Positions 27,128 to 36,775 of a stretch of 64,000 bases of DNA are shown one piece after another; within the stretch, counting starts at the first letter, position 1, and each line of letters opens with the position of its first letter. Both the position numbers and the translations under genes were made by a program. The notes below the pieces were generated by a model, which did not search any database, was not told where the DNA came from, and saw nothing but the letters and a program-made list of their open reading frames with translations. The stretch lies in NCBI GenBank assembly GCA_049340005.1, contig JBMPIY010000001.1. One strand, given 5' to 3'. The stretch is from CAXBDP01 sp963974465 (GTDB lineage Bacteria > Bacteroidota > Bacteroidia > Cytophagales > Cyclobacteriaceae).

Positions 27128-29305
27128 CTATCTTTTTCCTGGCTTGTATGTTTCTTTAGCTCTGGCTTCTACATCTTCTTTGTAAAATGCTACATCCTTA
27201 AATTTCCCATTTCTATACAAATCAACCTGATCATCGAAATGAGGAGAATTAGGATCGCCGCTTTGTCCTCCCGCCAATAGGCTCTTAGCTTTCACTTTAT
27301 CACCAAATTCAACTACAGCCACAAAGCTATTGCCATGCTGTCCGTAAATTTTCTTGGTATTTGATATTCCTCTACTGCCAAATGATGCTAATGCGCCCCA
27401 ATTTGCAGATGCCATTCCGATTGGTGTGCTTGGTGCATCATCATCGAAATGAGGAATTGGCGAGCCGTCCAATCTTTGGTATCGGTTTATATCGCTCCAT
27501 TGAGTATCCCATTTGCCAAAGTCTGTTTCAATTTTTTCTACAGCCTCAGCAAATATGCCTAATCTCTCAGCATAGTCTGTACTTGTACCAAAATAATTGA
27601 ATCTCTCCATAGGGCTCAAGCCTTCAGGTCTTGGGCCTTTTTGCCCATAAATGGTTCCATAGTAATGTGCAAGTGACATCGCTACAGATTCCTCCGAAGT
27701 AGTCATGTCCCAATTGCGCAATACCTCAATCGGCTCTTTTAGATTCTCTGGTTTGTTTGCAGAGTTATCGTAAGCCTCAATCAAACCTGGAATCAAATAC
27801 TCGAACCCCGGCAAATAAGGATCGTAGGCCGTTTCTATCAATTTATCCAAAGTATATCCACTACTACCGGTCAATACTTTGATGGCATGAACTCCTCTGA
27901 AATTCTCCGGCTCTGTGGCCATGTAATATGGATAATCTTCTGGCTTAGGACTGTATTCCAATGCAGCGGTAAATGGCGTGGAATTGCAATTTTGAATCCA
28001 TCCATTGGCTGGATTTAACAATTGTATAGCTTCTGGCACTGGGTGAAGTCCTTTCCAATCAGTAGCCGGATTGCTGCCATCAACTGGTTGGGCATAGTCG
28101 AATTGCACGTTGCGAATTGGAATGAAGTTTCCTTGGAAATAAGCAATATTGCCATCGGCATCGGCATACACAGTATTGTTAGAAGAATTTGTGCGAATAT
28201 CCATCATTTCCAAAAACTCCTCGTAGTTATCAGTTTTGGTTCGGATATAAGATTGCGATAATGCTTTGATAGGCTCCCACATCATCGCTGTAGCTACCCA
28301 TTTGTCATCCATCTGATGTGTAATTGGTCCGTGATGAGTTCTATAAATAGGGAAAGTTTTCTCCTTTACGCTATCACCTTCTTTGTATTTTAGTGTTACT
28401 TCTTGTTCTTCAACCTCCCGCAATTCTTCGCCATATTGGTACATTTTCTTTCCATCTTGTTCTACAATGGTTTCTACAAATTCATCTTTCACATCTGTGT
28501 AAGAAGAAGTATGCATCCAGCCATTTTTTTCATTAAATCCTTGGTAAATAAAGAATTGCCCCCAAGTAACTGCTCCATAAGCATTAAGACCTTCTTCACT
28601 TACCATATGCACTTCTCCACGGAAAAAGAAAGAAGTATGTGGATTGATTAAAAGCATTGCATTTCCAGATTCAGTTAATTCTCCGGAAATAGCAAATCCA
28701 TTTGAGCCTTGAGGTTCTTTAAGCCATTGCGCTGCTTCTAGCTCAGGTTCATTTATAGCGAGGGATTCATTGTCTTCATAGAAAGCTTGAATGCGACGTG
28801 TGGAAATTGATTCAATATCTCCGCCAATAGAACCTTCGGTAAAGTACATGGGCATCCATGGCTCAAAACGAGTAATTAAAGCTGGCTTCACTTCAGGGTG
28901 TGTATGCAAGTAGTAATTGATTCCTTCTGCATAAGCAATGCAAAGATCTTTGAGCCATTGAGGACTGTTTTCATAGTTTTCCTTAGCTTCTACTTCAGTC
29001 ATAAACAGATTAGCACGCACGTCGCTATATAATGCATCAATTCCCTCAACTTCAGCCAAACGACCTGTGGCAACAATGTAATTGCGCTCAACTCTTGCAA
29101 AATCATCTTCGCATTGAGCATAGAGTAAACCAAAAACAGCATCTGCATCAGTTTTGCCATAAATATGCGGAACCCCAAAATCGTCGCGAATGATGTCAAT
29201 CGTTTCCGCACGATTTTCCCATTGTGTAAGTTCAGGATCAGTTTGTGGGCTATTGCAAGCAAAAATTGTGATTAGCAATAGCAAGAGTAAAAGAAATCTT
29301 TTCAT
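27128..29305 (-). CDS. Penicillin acylase / acyl-homoserine-lactone acylase family lipoprotein
   Basis: An N-terminal-nucleophile amidase of 725 residues. A lipoprotein signal ends at Cys17 (LLITIFAC). The precursor would be cut at Gly200-Ser201 (EPQG then SNGFAISG), freeing the catalytic Ser201 of the large subunit. The alpha-chain motif DDFGVPHIYGKTDADAVFGLLYAQCEDDFARVERN is typical. Members cleave penicillins, cephalosporins or acyl-homoserine lactones; this lineage resembles the PvdQ/AHL acylase group, but the substrate is inferred. It is followed upstream by a PAS histidine kinase in the same direction with a gap of about 105 bases. Confidence 0.87.
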   Translation of the reverse strand: MKRFLLLLLLLITIFACNSPQTDPELTQWENRAETIDIIRDDFGVPHIYGKTDADAVFGLLYAQCEDDFARVERNYIVATGRLAEVEGIDALYSDVRANLFMTEVEAKENYENSPQWLKDLCIAYAEGINYYLHTHPEVKPALITRFEPWMPMYFTEGSIGGDIESISTRRIQAFYEDNESLAINEPELEAAQWLKEPQGSNGFAISGELTESGNAMLLINPHTSFFFRGEVHMVSEEGLNAYGAVTWGQFFIYQGFNEKNGWMHTSSYTDVKDEFVETIVEQDGKKMYQYGEELREVEEQEVTLKYKEGDSVKEKTFPIYRTHHGPITHQMDDKWVATAMMWEPIKALSQSYIRTKTDNYEEFLEMMDIRTNSSNNTVYADADGNIAYFQGNFIPIRNVQFDYAQPVDGSNPATDWKGLHPVPEAIQLLNPANGWIQNCNSTPFTAALEYSPKPEDYPYYMATEPENFRGVHAIKVLTGSSGYTLDKLIETAYDPYLPGFEYLIPGLIEAYDNSANKPENLKEPIEVLRNWDMTTSEESVAMSLAHYYGTIYGQKGPRPEGLSPMERFNYFGTSTDYAERLGIFAEAVEKIETDFGKWDTQWSDINRYQRLDGSPIPHFDDDAPSTPIGMASANWGALASFGSRGISNTKKIYGQHGNSFVAVVEFGDKVKAKSLLAGGQSGDPNSPHFDDQVDLYRNGKFKDVAFYKEDVEARAKETYKPGKR

Positions 29306-29411
29306 GTTTTAGGTTGGGTTTTTTAAGATTGATAAATATACCATCCATATTAACCCAAGCAAAACAGAATTTGATGAAGGAAATCTATAGAATTTGAGGC
29401 AAGGAAATTAT

Positions 29412-30500
29412 TTAATCTACAAAGGACAACGTAAAGGTTGAACCTTTATTTACTTGGCTCTCAACAGATATTTTTCCATGTAGATTTATCAAATAATTAT
29501 AAATTAAGTATAGCCCAATTCCTTTACTATCCTCGTGAGAATGGAATTTTTGATGAAGACCAAAAATCTTGTTTTTTGTCTTTTCTACATCAAAACCAAG
29601 ACCCTTATCGCTAAATATTAATTCTGTATATCCATCAAATTTCCTCGTTCTAATTTTAATTTCTGGTGCTTGAAAAGCTTTGGAGTATTTTATAGAATTG
29701 GATATCAAGTTTAGGAAGATACTCTCCAAATAATACTTATTGAATCGTATAGTTGGTGCTAAGTCAAAATTGAAATCAATAGTGCATTGTGTATCCTTAA
29801 TTAGTGATTTCAATGACTTTACCACTACATTAAATGCATCCTTGAACTGCAATTCCTCAACTGAAATTTGGCTTTCGGTCTTTTCAGTTAACACATCAGT
29901 ATAGTGATTTAGACTCTTTTTAAGACCTTCTACAGAGATTTTAATCAATTCTAAAAATTCTAATGTTTCAATATCCTCAATTTTGGAATGATCAATTAAT
30001 GAAAAAGCAGAAAGAAGATTATTAACTGGCGACCTCAAATCATGCGATGTCCTATAACCTAATTGCTTGATTTCTTTATTGATATGGGTAAGATGAGATA
30101 AAATGATGTTTCTATCTTGCTCTAATTTCTTCTTGTGAGTTACATTTTTCGCTATTGCATAAACCAGTTCGCTTCTCTCGTAGGGCATTGATGTCCAAGC
30201 CAACCAAACAACTTCGCCGGACTTTGTTATGTATCTATTCTCAAAATTTATTAAAGGAACCCCTTTCTTGATTTCATTTCGAAATTGGGATGTAAGTATT
30301 CTATCTTCAGGGTGTATATATTCATTAATAGGCCGAGCTTTCAATTCAGCCCAAGTATAGCCTATCATGTTGATGAAAGAAGAATTCACCTTTTTGAAGT
30401 ATCCATCGAAACCTGCGATGCACATCAAATCAGGCGACAATTCGAAGAATAGATCTAAGTCTATTTGTGGATCAGAAATTTTCTTTTCTGAAGAGCTCAT
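29412..30500 (-). CDS. PAS-domain sensor histidine kinase, soluble
   Basis: A 362-residue kinase without membrane segments. A PAS domain covers about residues 15-125 (FFELSPDLMCIAGFDGYFKKVNSSFINMIGYTWAELKARPINEYIHPED, with a PAC end). A short coiled linker leads to the H-box (TSHDLRSPVNNLLSAF, phospho-acceptor His153) and an HATPase domain (LNLISNSIKYS, FSDKGLGFD, KGIGLYLIYN). It probably senses a cytoplasmic cue. No response regulator lies beside it, so its partner is elsewhere. Confidence 0.9.
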   Translation of the reverse strand: MSSSEKKISDPQIDLDLFFELSPDLMCIAGFDGYFKKVNSSFINMIGYTWAELKARPINEYIHPEDRILTSQFRNEIKKGVPLINFENRYITKSGEVVWLAWTSMPYERSELVYAIAKNVTHKKKLEQDRNIILSHLTHINKEIKQLGYRTSHDLRSPVNNLLSAFSLIDHSKIEDIETLEFLELIKISVEGLKKSLNHYTDVLTEKTESQISVEELQFKDAFNVVVKSLKSLIKDTQCTIDFNFDLAPTIRFNKYYLESIFLNLISNSIKYSKAFQAPEIKIRTRKFDGYTELIFSDKGLGFDVEKTKNKIFGLHQKFHSHEDSKGIGLYLIYNYLINLHGKISVESQVNKGSTFTLSFVD

Positions 30501-30570
30501 TTTCTCATATTAGTGATATCTTTTACGAAAAAGTCAAATAAGAATTTTAATTAGATTCTTCTAGGTAGAA

Positions 30571-31032
30571 CTACTTTTTCAGTGTAATGCCTTTGTTAAT
30601 CTTCTTTAATTCCTTTACAAATTCATCTGCAAGGAGAGGAGAGATATAAATTTCATTCCATTTACTATAGGTTATAATTAGCCCATTTCTTGCTAAAGCA
30701 GGTTTAGTGCCCGAGTACATGGTTTGATTTTGAGTAATTTTAATAATGCTTTTAATTGGAATAAAGCCTTTCATCGGACCTGATCTATAATAGATAAAAC
30801 CATCCTTTATTTCATAATAAGTATGGAACCATATCCAGATAATAAAGCCAATTACGGCTAAACAAAATACATAAGTTGGAATAACTACACCAAGAGAGAC
30901 ATTATCACCGCCTTCCCAGTACAAAGAAGCCATGCTAAAGAGAATCAATAAGATCAAAATTATAAATATGATTCCATACAATGGGTCTCTTTTTGACTCG
31001 TATCTCATTTCTGTTTTTGTATTTTCAAGCAT
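30571..31032 (-). CDS. Membrane protein with bacterial PH-like domain
   Basis: A 153-residue protein with two membrane helices near residues 20-38 and 48-68 (GIIFIILILLILFSMASLYW, VIPTYVFCLAVIGFIIWIWF). After them comes a small beta domain (YYEIKDGFIYYRSGPMKGFIPIKSIIKITQNQ, then LIITYSKWNEIYISPLLADEFVKEL) that fits the bPH_4 type of bacterial pleckstrin-homology-like domain. The function is unknown. It lies between a histidine kinase and a secreted hypothetical protein without clear operon links. Confidence 0.7.
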   Translation of the reverse strand: MLENTKTEMRYESKRDPLYGIIFIILILLILFSMASLYWEGGDNVSLGVVIPTYVFCLAVIGFIIWIWFHTYYEIKDGFIYYRSGPMKGFIPIKSIIKITQNQTMYSGTKPALARNGLIITYSKWNEIYISPLLADEFVKELKKINKGITLKK

Positions 31033-31185
31033 CGAAATTAGCTAAATTCCTCAACTCATTCAATCTATATTTTAGAAAAGTGAAATGAGCTGAAAGTATA
31101 TATCATGAAAAAACAACTAATTAACTTGCGGGACAACTATGAATTGCGTTAATTTGGATTAATTAATAAGTTAATTTATCAAACA

Positions 31186-31680
31186 ATGAAACACATTATC
31201 AGAGTTTGCCTTCTTGTTCTAATTAGTGGCAATTTGGCTCTAGCTCAAAAAGAAGCATTAACTTTTCAAGCGGCAGAAGCAAAGGGAATAAAAATAAGTG
31301 ATTTGGATAAAGAGTATAAGAGTGCCTTACATTCCGATCCAACCTTGGCAGTATTCTCAAGTGATGAGGATCAAGTGAAGATGATGGATAGTTATAAAAA
31401 ATTACTGTATGATTTAGGTAGCTATCTGAAAGAAAATAATTTTGATTGGGAAATACCGACGAAGTGCTTCAATAGAATTTACTTCAATCCTGAAGGAAAG
31501 ATTGATTACTTCTTATTCAATTTCTTAGGTGCGGGAGGTGAAAAACCAAATGCATTAATGGAAGCTAGATTTCAAGAACTCTTGAATGGCTTTATTCAAG
31601 ATTATCAATTTCCACTAAAGCCCGATATTAAATTTGCTCAATGCAGTCCAGTTACTTATATGCCGGCAGAGGGCAAATAA
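31186..31680 (+). CDS. Secreted hypothetical protein
   Basis: I do not recognise this 164-residue protein. A signal peptide is clear (MKHIIRVCLLVLISGNLALAQ, cut after residue 21). The mature part is a compact domain with a FNFLGAGGEKP loop and no cysteine pattern that suggests metal binding. It has its own hairpin terminator. The A-G-G in the loop is encoded by a GCGGGAGG octamer. Confidence 0.7.
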   Translation: MKHIIRVCLLVLISGNLALAQKEALTFQAAEAKGIKISDLDKEYKSALHSDPTLAVFSSDEDQVKMMDSYKKLLYDLGSYLKENNFDWEIPTKCFNRIYFNPEGKIDYFLFNFLGAGGEKPNALMEARFQELLNGFIQDYQFPLKPDIKFAQCSPVTYMPAEGK

Positions 31681-31714
31681 TAAGTTACCAATAAATACCT
31701 AACCCTAAAAAGCA

Positions 31715-31744
31715 ACAAAGCCGATCCCTCTGAATCGGCTTTGT
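31715..31744. terminator. Bidirectional terminator between a secreted protein and hppA
   Basis: ACAAAGCCGAT pairs with ATCGGCTTTGT around an eight-base loop. It lies between converging genes, with A-rich sequence on the left and T-rich sequence on the right. Confidence 0.75.
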
Positions 31745-31769
31745 CATTTATAGCATATAATAAATTTTC

Positions 31770-34004
31770 TTACTGGAAGTCAACTACTTCTAAAGAAGCA
31801 TCTGCTTTTACATTATCCGTTTTTACAACTTCAATGCTTGCTGGCTCTAATGGAAGATTCGATTCAGTTGCTTCTGGAGTTACACTAATGTGTGGAGCAA
31901 TTACCAATGCAACAATAGATGTCAATTTGATTAGAATGTTCATAGATGGGCCAGAAGTATCTTTGAATGGATCACCTACAGTATCGCCAGTAACAGAAGC
32001 TTTGTGTGCTTCAGAACCTTTGTATTCCATCTTACCATTAATCATAACACCTTTTTCAAATGACTTTTTAGCGTTGTCCCAAGCACCTCCCGCATTGTTT
32101 TGGAATATCCCCATCAATACGCCAGATACAGTAATACCAGCTAGCATGCCACCAAGTATTTCAGCACTAGAAGTCTCTGGAAATACACCTTTGAAACCAA
32201 AACCTACAACAACTGGCATTAGCAATGCAATAGCTCCAGGAGCAATCATTTCTCTGATGGATGCCTTTGTAGAAATCTCAACACATTTTTGATATTCTGG
32301 CTTAGCAGTACCTTCCATAATACCCGGAATTTCTTTGAACTGACGACGAACCTCCGTCACCATGTCCATTGCTGCTCTACCTACAGCGGCAATTGCCAAA
32401 GAAGAGAATATAAAAGGAATCATACCACCAAGGAATAAAGCAGCCAAAACTGGCGCTTTGTAGATATCAATAGAATCGATACCGGCAACACCAACGAAAG
32501 CAGCAAAAAGTGCAAGGGCTGTAAGAGCCGCAGAGGCAATTGCAAAGCCTTTACCTGTTGCAGCAGTTGTATTTCCAACGGCATCGAGAATATCAGTTCT
32601 TTCACGAACTTCAGGTGGCATTCCACTCATTTCTGCAATACCTCCTGCGTTATCTGCAATAGGACCAAATGCATCAATTGCCAATTGCATAGCTGTTGTG
32701 GCCATCATACCAGCAGCAGCAATAGCCACACCATATAATCCTGCAAAAGCATAGGATACAATAATACCACCACCCAATACGATGATTGGAGCTACTGTAG
32801 ATTCCATACCTACAGCAAGGCCGGCAATAATATTAGTAGCATGACCCGTAGAAGATTGTTGGATAATTGAGTTTACAGGACGCTTACCCATTGCTGTATA
32901 GTATTCTGTAATTGCGCTCATCAAAGCACCTACAATCAAACCTGTAAATATTGCCCAGAATACATCCATTTGAGTAAACTCAAAACCACGGATGCTCATG
33001 TTTTCTGGCAAGATCGCCGTAACCACAAAATATGAAGCAGCAACTGTCAATACGATTGATGACCAGTTACCCATATTTAAGGCTCTTTGTACATTGCCTT
33101 GGTCAGATTTGATGCGAACGAAGAAAGTACCAACGATAGAGAATATAAGACCTAAACCAGCAATAATCATTGGTAAAATAATAGGAGATAGGCCTCCATA
33201 ATTATCGGCTGAAGCATTTATCTCTTGCCCCAAAACCATTGAAGCAAGAATTGTAGCTACATAAGAACCGAACAAATCGGCACCCATACCTGCTACGTCA
33301 CCTACATTGTCACCTACGTTATCTGCAATAGTTGCAGGGTTTCTAGCATCATCTTCTGGAATGCCTGCTTCTACTTTACCTACCAGATCAGCTCCTACAT
33401 CGGCAGCTTTGGTATAAATACCACCACCTACACGAGCAAAAAGTGCGATTGATTCAGCACCCAATGAAAAACCGGCTAGTACTTCGATAGCGGTTTTCAT
33501 TTCCACACCATTTAATGCGGCACCTTCAGGTACGAACATTTGATAAAATACAATGAATAGAGAACCCATTCCTAATACTGCAAGACCCGCAACGCCAAGT
33601 CCCATGACAGTACCGCCATTGAAAGAAACACGAAGAGCTTTAGATAATGAAGTACGAGCAGCTTGTGTCGTTCTTACGTTCGCTTTTGTAGCGATATTCA
33701 TTCCTATATATCCAGCAAAGGCTGATAAGATCGCGCCGATTAAGAATGCGCCAGCTATAATTGGGTGAGAGTCTTCAACTAAAGTGCCGGAGTAGGCTAA
33801 TAATAATCCTGTGATAACAACGAAGTAGCTAAGTACTTTCCATTCGGCTTTCAAAAATGCTAAAGCTCCATCGGCAATATAGCCTGCGAGTTCTTGCATG
33901 TTTTTTTCACCAGCTTCTTGCTTATTTACCCAAATGGCCTTTGCTATCATCACAGCAATACCTACCAAGCCCAGAGCAGGAGCAATGTAAACGATACTAT
34001 TCAT
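31770..34004 (-). CDS. hppA: K+-dependent membrane-bound pyrophosphatase
   Basis: Ion pump that couples pyrophosphate hydrolysis to H+ or Na+ export across the inner membrane. The 744 residues contain about 16 membrane helices. The substrate site is intact (DVGADLVGKVEAGIPEDDARNPATIADNVGDNVGDVAGMGADLFGSY, DAFGPIADNAGGIAEMS, TGDTVGDPFKDTSGPSMN). Alanine in GNTTAATGKGF, where K+-independent enzymes have lysine, marks the K+-dependent subfamily. Whether H+ or Na+ is pumped is not decided here. It stands alone between two convergent or divergent neighbours. Confidence 0.94.
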   Translation of the reverse strand: MNSIVYIAPALGLVGIAVMIAKAIWVNKQEAGEKNMQELAGYIADGALAFLKAEWKVLSYFVVITGLLLAYSGTLVEDSHPIIAGAFLIGAILSAFAGYIGMNIATKANVRTTQAARTSLSKALRVSFNGGTVMGLGVAGLAVLGMGSLFIVFYQMFVPEGAALNGVEMKTAIEVLAGFSLGAESIALFARVGGGIYTKAADVGADLVGKVEAGIPEDDARNPATIADNVGDNVGDVAGMGADLFGSYVATILASMVLGQEINASADNYGGLSPIILPMIIAGLGLIFSIVGTFFVRIKSDQGNVQRALNMGNWSSIVLTVAASYFVVTAILPENMSIRGFEFTQMDVFWAIFTGLIVGALMSAITEYYTAMGKRPVNSIIQQSSTGHATNIIAGLAVGMESTVAPIIVLGGGIIVSYAFAGLYGVAIAAAGMMATTAMQLAIDAFGPIADNAGGIAEMSGMPPEVRERTDILDAVGNTTAATGKGFAIASAALTALALFAAFVGVAGIDSIDIYKAPVLAALFLGGMIPFIFSSLAIAAVGRAAMDMVTEVRRQFKEIPGIMEGTAKPEYQKCVEISTKASIREMIAPGAIALLMPVVVGFGFKGVFPETSSAEILGGMLAGITVSGVLMGIFQNNAGGAWDNAKKSFEKGVMINGKMEYKGSEAHKASVTGDTVGDPFKDTSGPSMNILIKLTSIVALVIAPHISVTPEATESNLPLEPASIEVVKTDNVKADASLEVVDFQ

Positions 34005-34130
34005 AATGGTTGATTAGTTAGATAAAACTATTTCGATTGGTTTGATTGTCATTTTAACCGAATTAAGCACTCGATTTTTTACAATCCGCAATATTAAAGT
34101 ACTAAGAGCGATTTGCCAAATTCAAATTAA

Positions 34131-35151
34131 TTATTCAGCCAAATTTGGGTCTTCAACATCAAGTTTATCTAGCGTTTCACCCAGAAATTGGGTTTTCAAT
34201 TCTGATGAATTAATTCCTTTTTCATTTAGCCATTTACTAAATACAGCGGTATATCCATGGGTGGTTAATACTTGCTCAGCACCAGTCGCTTCAACCGCTT
34301 TGTTTAATCCATCCCAATCGGCATGGTCGGATAATATAAATCCACGATCAATAGCTTTTCTCCTTCTAGGGCCACGTAAATTCATCCAACCTGATGCAAT
34401 GGCTGATCTGTAAGGTGTGAATTTTTTCATCCAAGAACTATTCCATTGCTCCAGGAGGTGCGATGATGATAGAACCTGCATAAGACTTTTTTGACATCTC
34501 AGGATCAACCTGTGGGTATGTTCTTAGGTTAACTCCTGATTGTACTAAGGCTACATTAGTATTGGCAATTGCGCCATGAACGTAAATATTGCCTTGTTCA
34601 ATATTTAGGTTTTCGAGGATTCTTTGCGCCTTACCTAGGGAATAAGCAAAAATGACCGAGCACAGACCTTCATTTTGATTACTTAGCCACCATTCATTTA
34701 TTTCGTTAAAGATAGAGTTCTGATCTTTCCATTGAAAAACGGGTAAACCAAAAGTACATTCTGTAATAAACGTATCGCATTTTACAGCTTCGAATGGAGT
34801 GCAAATTCTATCGTCTTCTAATTTGTAATCTCCTGATACTACCCAAACTTGTCCTTTATATTCAAGCCTTACTTGTGAACTGCCTGGAATATGCCCTGCA
34901 GGATGCAAGGAAATTTCTACTCCATTAATAGTTAATTTCTGATGGTAATCTAAACCCTGAAATGAAATACCATGACCAAGTCGATACTTCATTACGCCTT
35001 CAGAATATGGATGCGCCAAATAGTACTTGTTTCCTGCTCTGGAATGATCTGCATGTGCATGGGTGATAATTGCACGATCTACAGGTAACCAAGGGTCGAT
35101 AAAAATCTTGGCTTTTTCGCAATACAAACCATTTTCGTGTAGTTCTAGCAC
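34131..35151 (-). pseudogene. Ligase-associated DNA exonuclease, frameshifted
   Basis: A metallo-beta-lactamase/beta-CASP nuclease of the type found beside ATP-dependent DNA ligase and an Lhr-like helicase. The first frame (34438-35151) has the metal motif THAHADHSRAG and ends IIAPPGAME followed by TAG. The rest of the protein (SSWMKKFTPYRSAIASGWMNLRGPRRRKAIDRGFILSDHADWDGL) continues in another frame down to 34131. Removing one T on the coding strand (plus-strand A34440) would rejoin GAME to SSWMKK exactly as in intact relatives. No ligase or helicase gene is adjacent. It is a broken gene, or a sequencing error. Confidence 0.85.
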
Positions 35152-35184
35152 TGTAGGAAATGTAAATACTTAAAATATTGAAAG

Positions 35185-36618
35185 TCAATCATTAACTTTT
35201 GGTTTTGCTAAAGAGCGTATCATACCGGAAAATACAATTCCATGAAAGGGCAATACAGCATACCAATATAATCTGCCAAATAGCCCTTTTGGTCTGAAAG
35301 TGGCTGTTTGCCATAAAATATTATCTTGATCTACTTTGAATTCCAACCAAGCTTCTCCTGGCAACTTCATCTCAGCAAATAGCAATAACCTTCCTTCATT
35401 TCTATCAGCAAGTAATACTCTCCAAAAGTCCAAACTATCGCCAGGATGCAATGTGGTGGGGCTGGTTCTTCCTCTTCGCAAACCTACACCGCCAACCACT
35501 TTATCCAAATATCCTCTAATTTTCCAAAGCGATTTAGCGTACCATCCGTTTTCTCCACCAAGAGACCAAATGTTGTTTAGAACTTCCTCCTTATTTTCAA
35601 TCTTTACTTTTCGCTGATCTACAAAACAACCAAACTTTGGTACTTGGATATATGTAGATAGCTTTTCATTAAATATACCGCTGATCATTGAATCCTTCCA
35701 ACTTGAGATTATTTGATTTTGCTCAATTCGTTGAAAAGCGTTTTCAATTGCCTCCTCGTATGTCATAGGAGTGATATCTAGCAATTGATTGATATTACTA
35801 GGTTTGGCAATTACTTCTACTTTCATGCTGTCCACCAAATTTTGAGCTAGGGTAAAAGAAGTAGAAGTCACGAAATATAACCAGTAGGAGGAAAGCTTTG
35901 GTGTCATCACAGGTACTGTTCCAATCCACCGCTTTAGTCCACGAATCTTAGCGAATCGTAATAACATCTCTCTGTAATTGAGCACATCTGGACCTGCAAT
36001 GTCAAAGGATTGATTATATAGATCTTCCCGCAATTTTGCTTTGGTGAGGAATTGCAATACATCTCGAATGGCAATAGGATGACTTTTGGTGAGCAGCCAT
36101 TTAGGCGCAATCATCACGGGAAGCTTCTCAACCAAATCTCTAATAATTTCGAATGAAGCACTTCCGGAGCCAACAATTATTCCAGCTCGAAAAGTGGTGA
36201 ATTCGTAATTACCTCCCGCCAAAATATCCTCCACATTTTTTCTCGAACCTAGATGTTTGGAAAGCTCATCAGCATTTACAATTCCACTCAAAAATATTAC
36301 CTGCTTCAGCTTTATTGTAGATGTGGCATCTACAAAATTTTGAGCTGTAATCGCTTCCATTTCGTGGAAATCTCCTTGCCCAGCAGAAAGAGAATGAATA
36401 AGATAATAGGCTACATCCAAATCCTCAGGAATATCCTTTAAAGTATCTGAATCTAAAAAGTCAAGCTCTAGAACCTTTACATTTTCTGGGTTCAATTCTG
36501 GTAAAGTAAATCTATTCTTATCTCGAACGGCGCAATAAACAGTATGACCTTCTTTTAGCAAAATTGGTAACAATCTTTTCCCTATATAGCCTGTTGCTCC
36601 AGTGAGTAATATTTTCAT
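35185..36618 (-). CDS. SDR-family NAD(P)-binding protein fused to DUF2867
   Basis: A 477-residue protein with two parts. Residues 1 to about 300 form an atypical short-chain dehydrogenase-like Rossmann domain (MKILLTGATGYIGKRLLPILLKEGHTVYCAVRD, with GxxGxxG near residues 7-13). The second part, about 320-470, is a DUF2867 domain (GWYAKSLWKIRGYLDKVVGGVGLRRGR, LLLFAEMKLPGEAWLEFKV, RPKGLFGRLYWYAVLPFHGIVFSGM). The reaction is not known. It ends about 34 bases before the broken exonuclease gene. Confidence 0.85.
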   Translation of the reverse strand: MKILLTGATGYIGKRLLPILLKEGHTVYCAVRDKNRFTLPELNPENVKVLELDFLDSDTLKDIPEDLDVAYYLIHSLSAGQGDFHEMEAITAQNFVDATSTIKLKQVIFLSGIVNADELSKHLGSRKNVEDILAGGNYEFTTFRAGIIVGSGSASFEIIRDLVEKLPVMIAPKWLLTKSHPIAIRDVLQFLTKAKLREDLYNQSFDIAGPDVLNYREMLLRFAKIRGLKRWIGTVPVMTPKLSSYWLYFVTSTSFTLAQNLVDSMKVEVIAKPSNINQLLDITPMTYEEAIENAFQRIEQNQIISSWKDSMISGIFNEKLSTYIQVPKFGCFVDQRKVKIENKEEVLNNIWSLGGENGWYAKSLWKIRGYLDKVVGGVGLRRGRTSPTTLHPGDSLDFWRVLLADRNEGRLLLFAEMKLPGEAWLEFKVDQDNILWQTATFRPKGLFGRLYWYAVLPFHGIVFSGMIRSLAKPKVND

Positions 36619-36775
36619 GTATTGTCTTTAGCTTATCAAACCTGTGTTTATATGCAATCCTTTTAAGGTACGAATGTTTAATTTATGTTATCTGTTATAT
36701 TTTTATTTCATTATTTAGGGTCAATGATATAAATTGTAAAATCTAAATTTACAGCACTAATATTTTATAAGGCTC

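Noticed and set aside
31741..32292. Long plus-strand open frame opposite hppA
   Set aside because: It is fully antisense to a highly conserved membrane pyrophosphatase and its translation has no family features.
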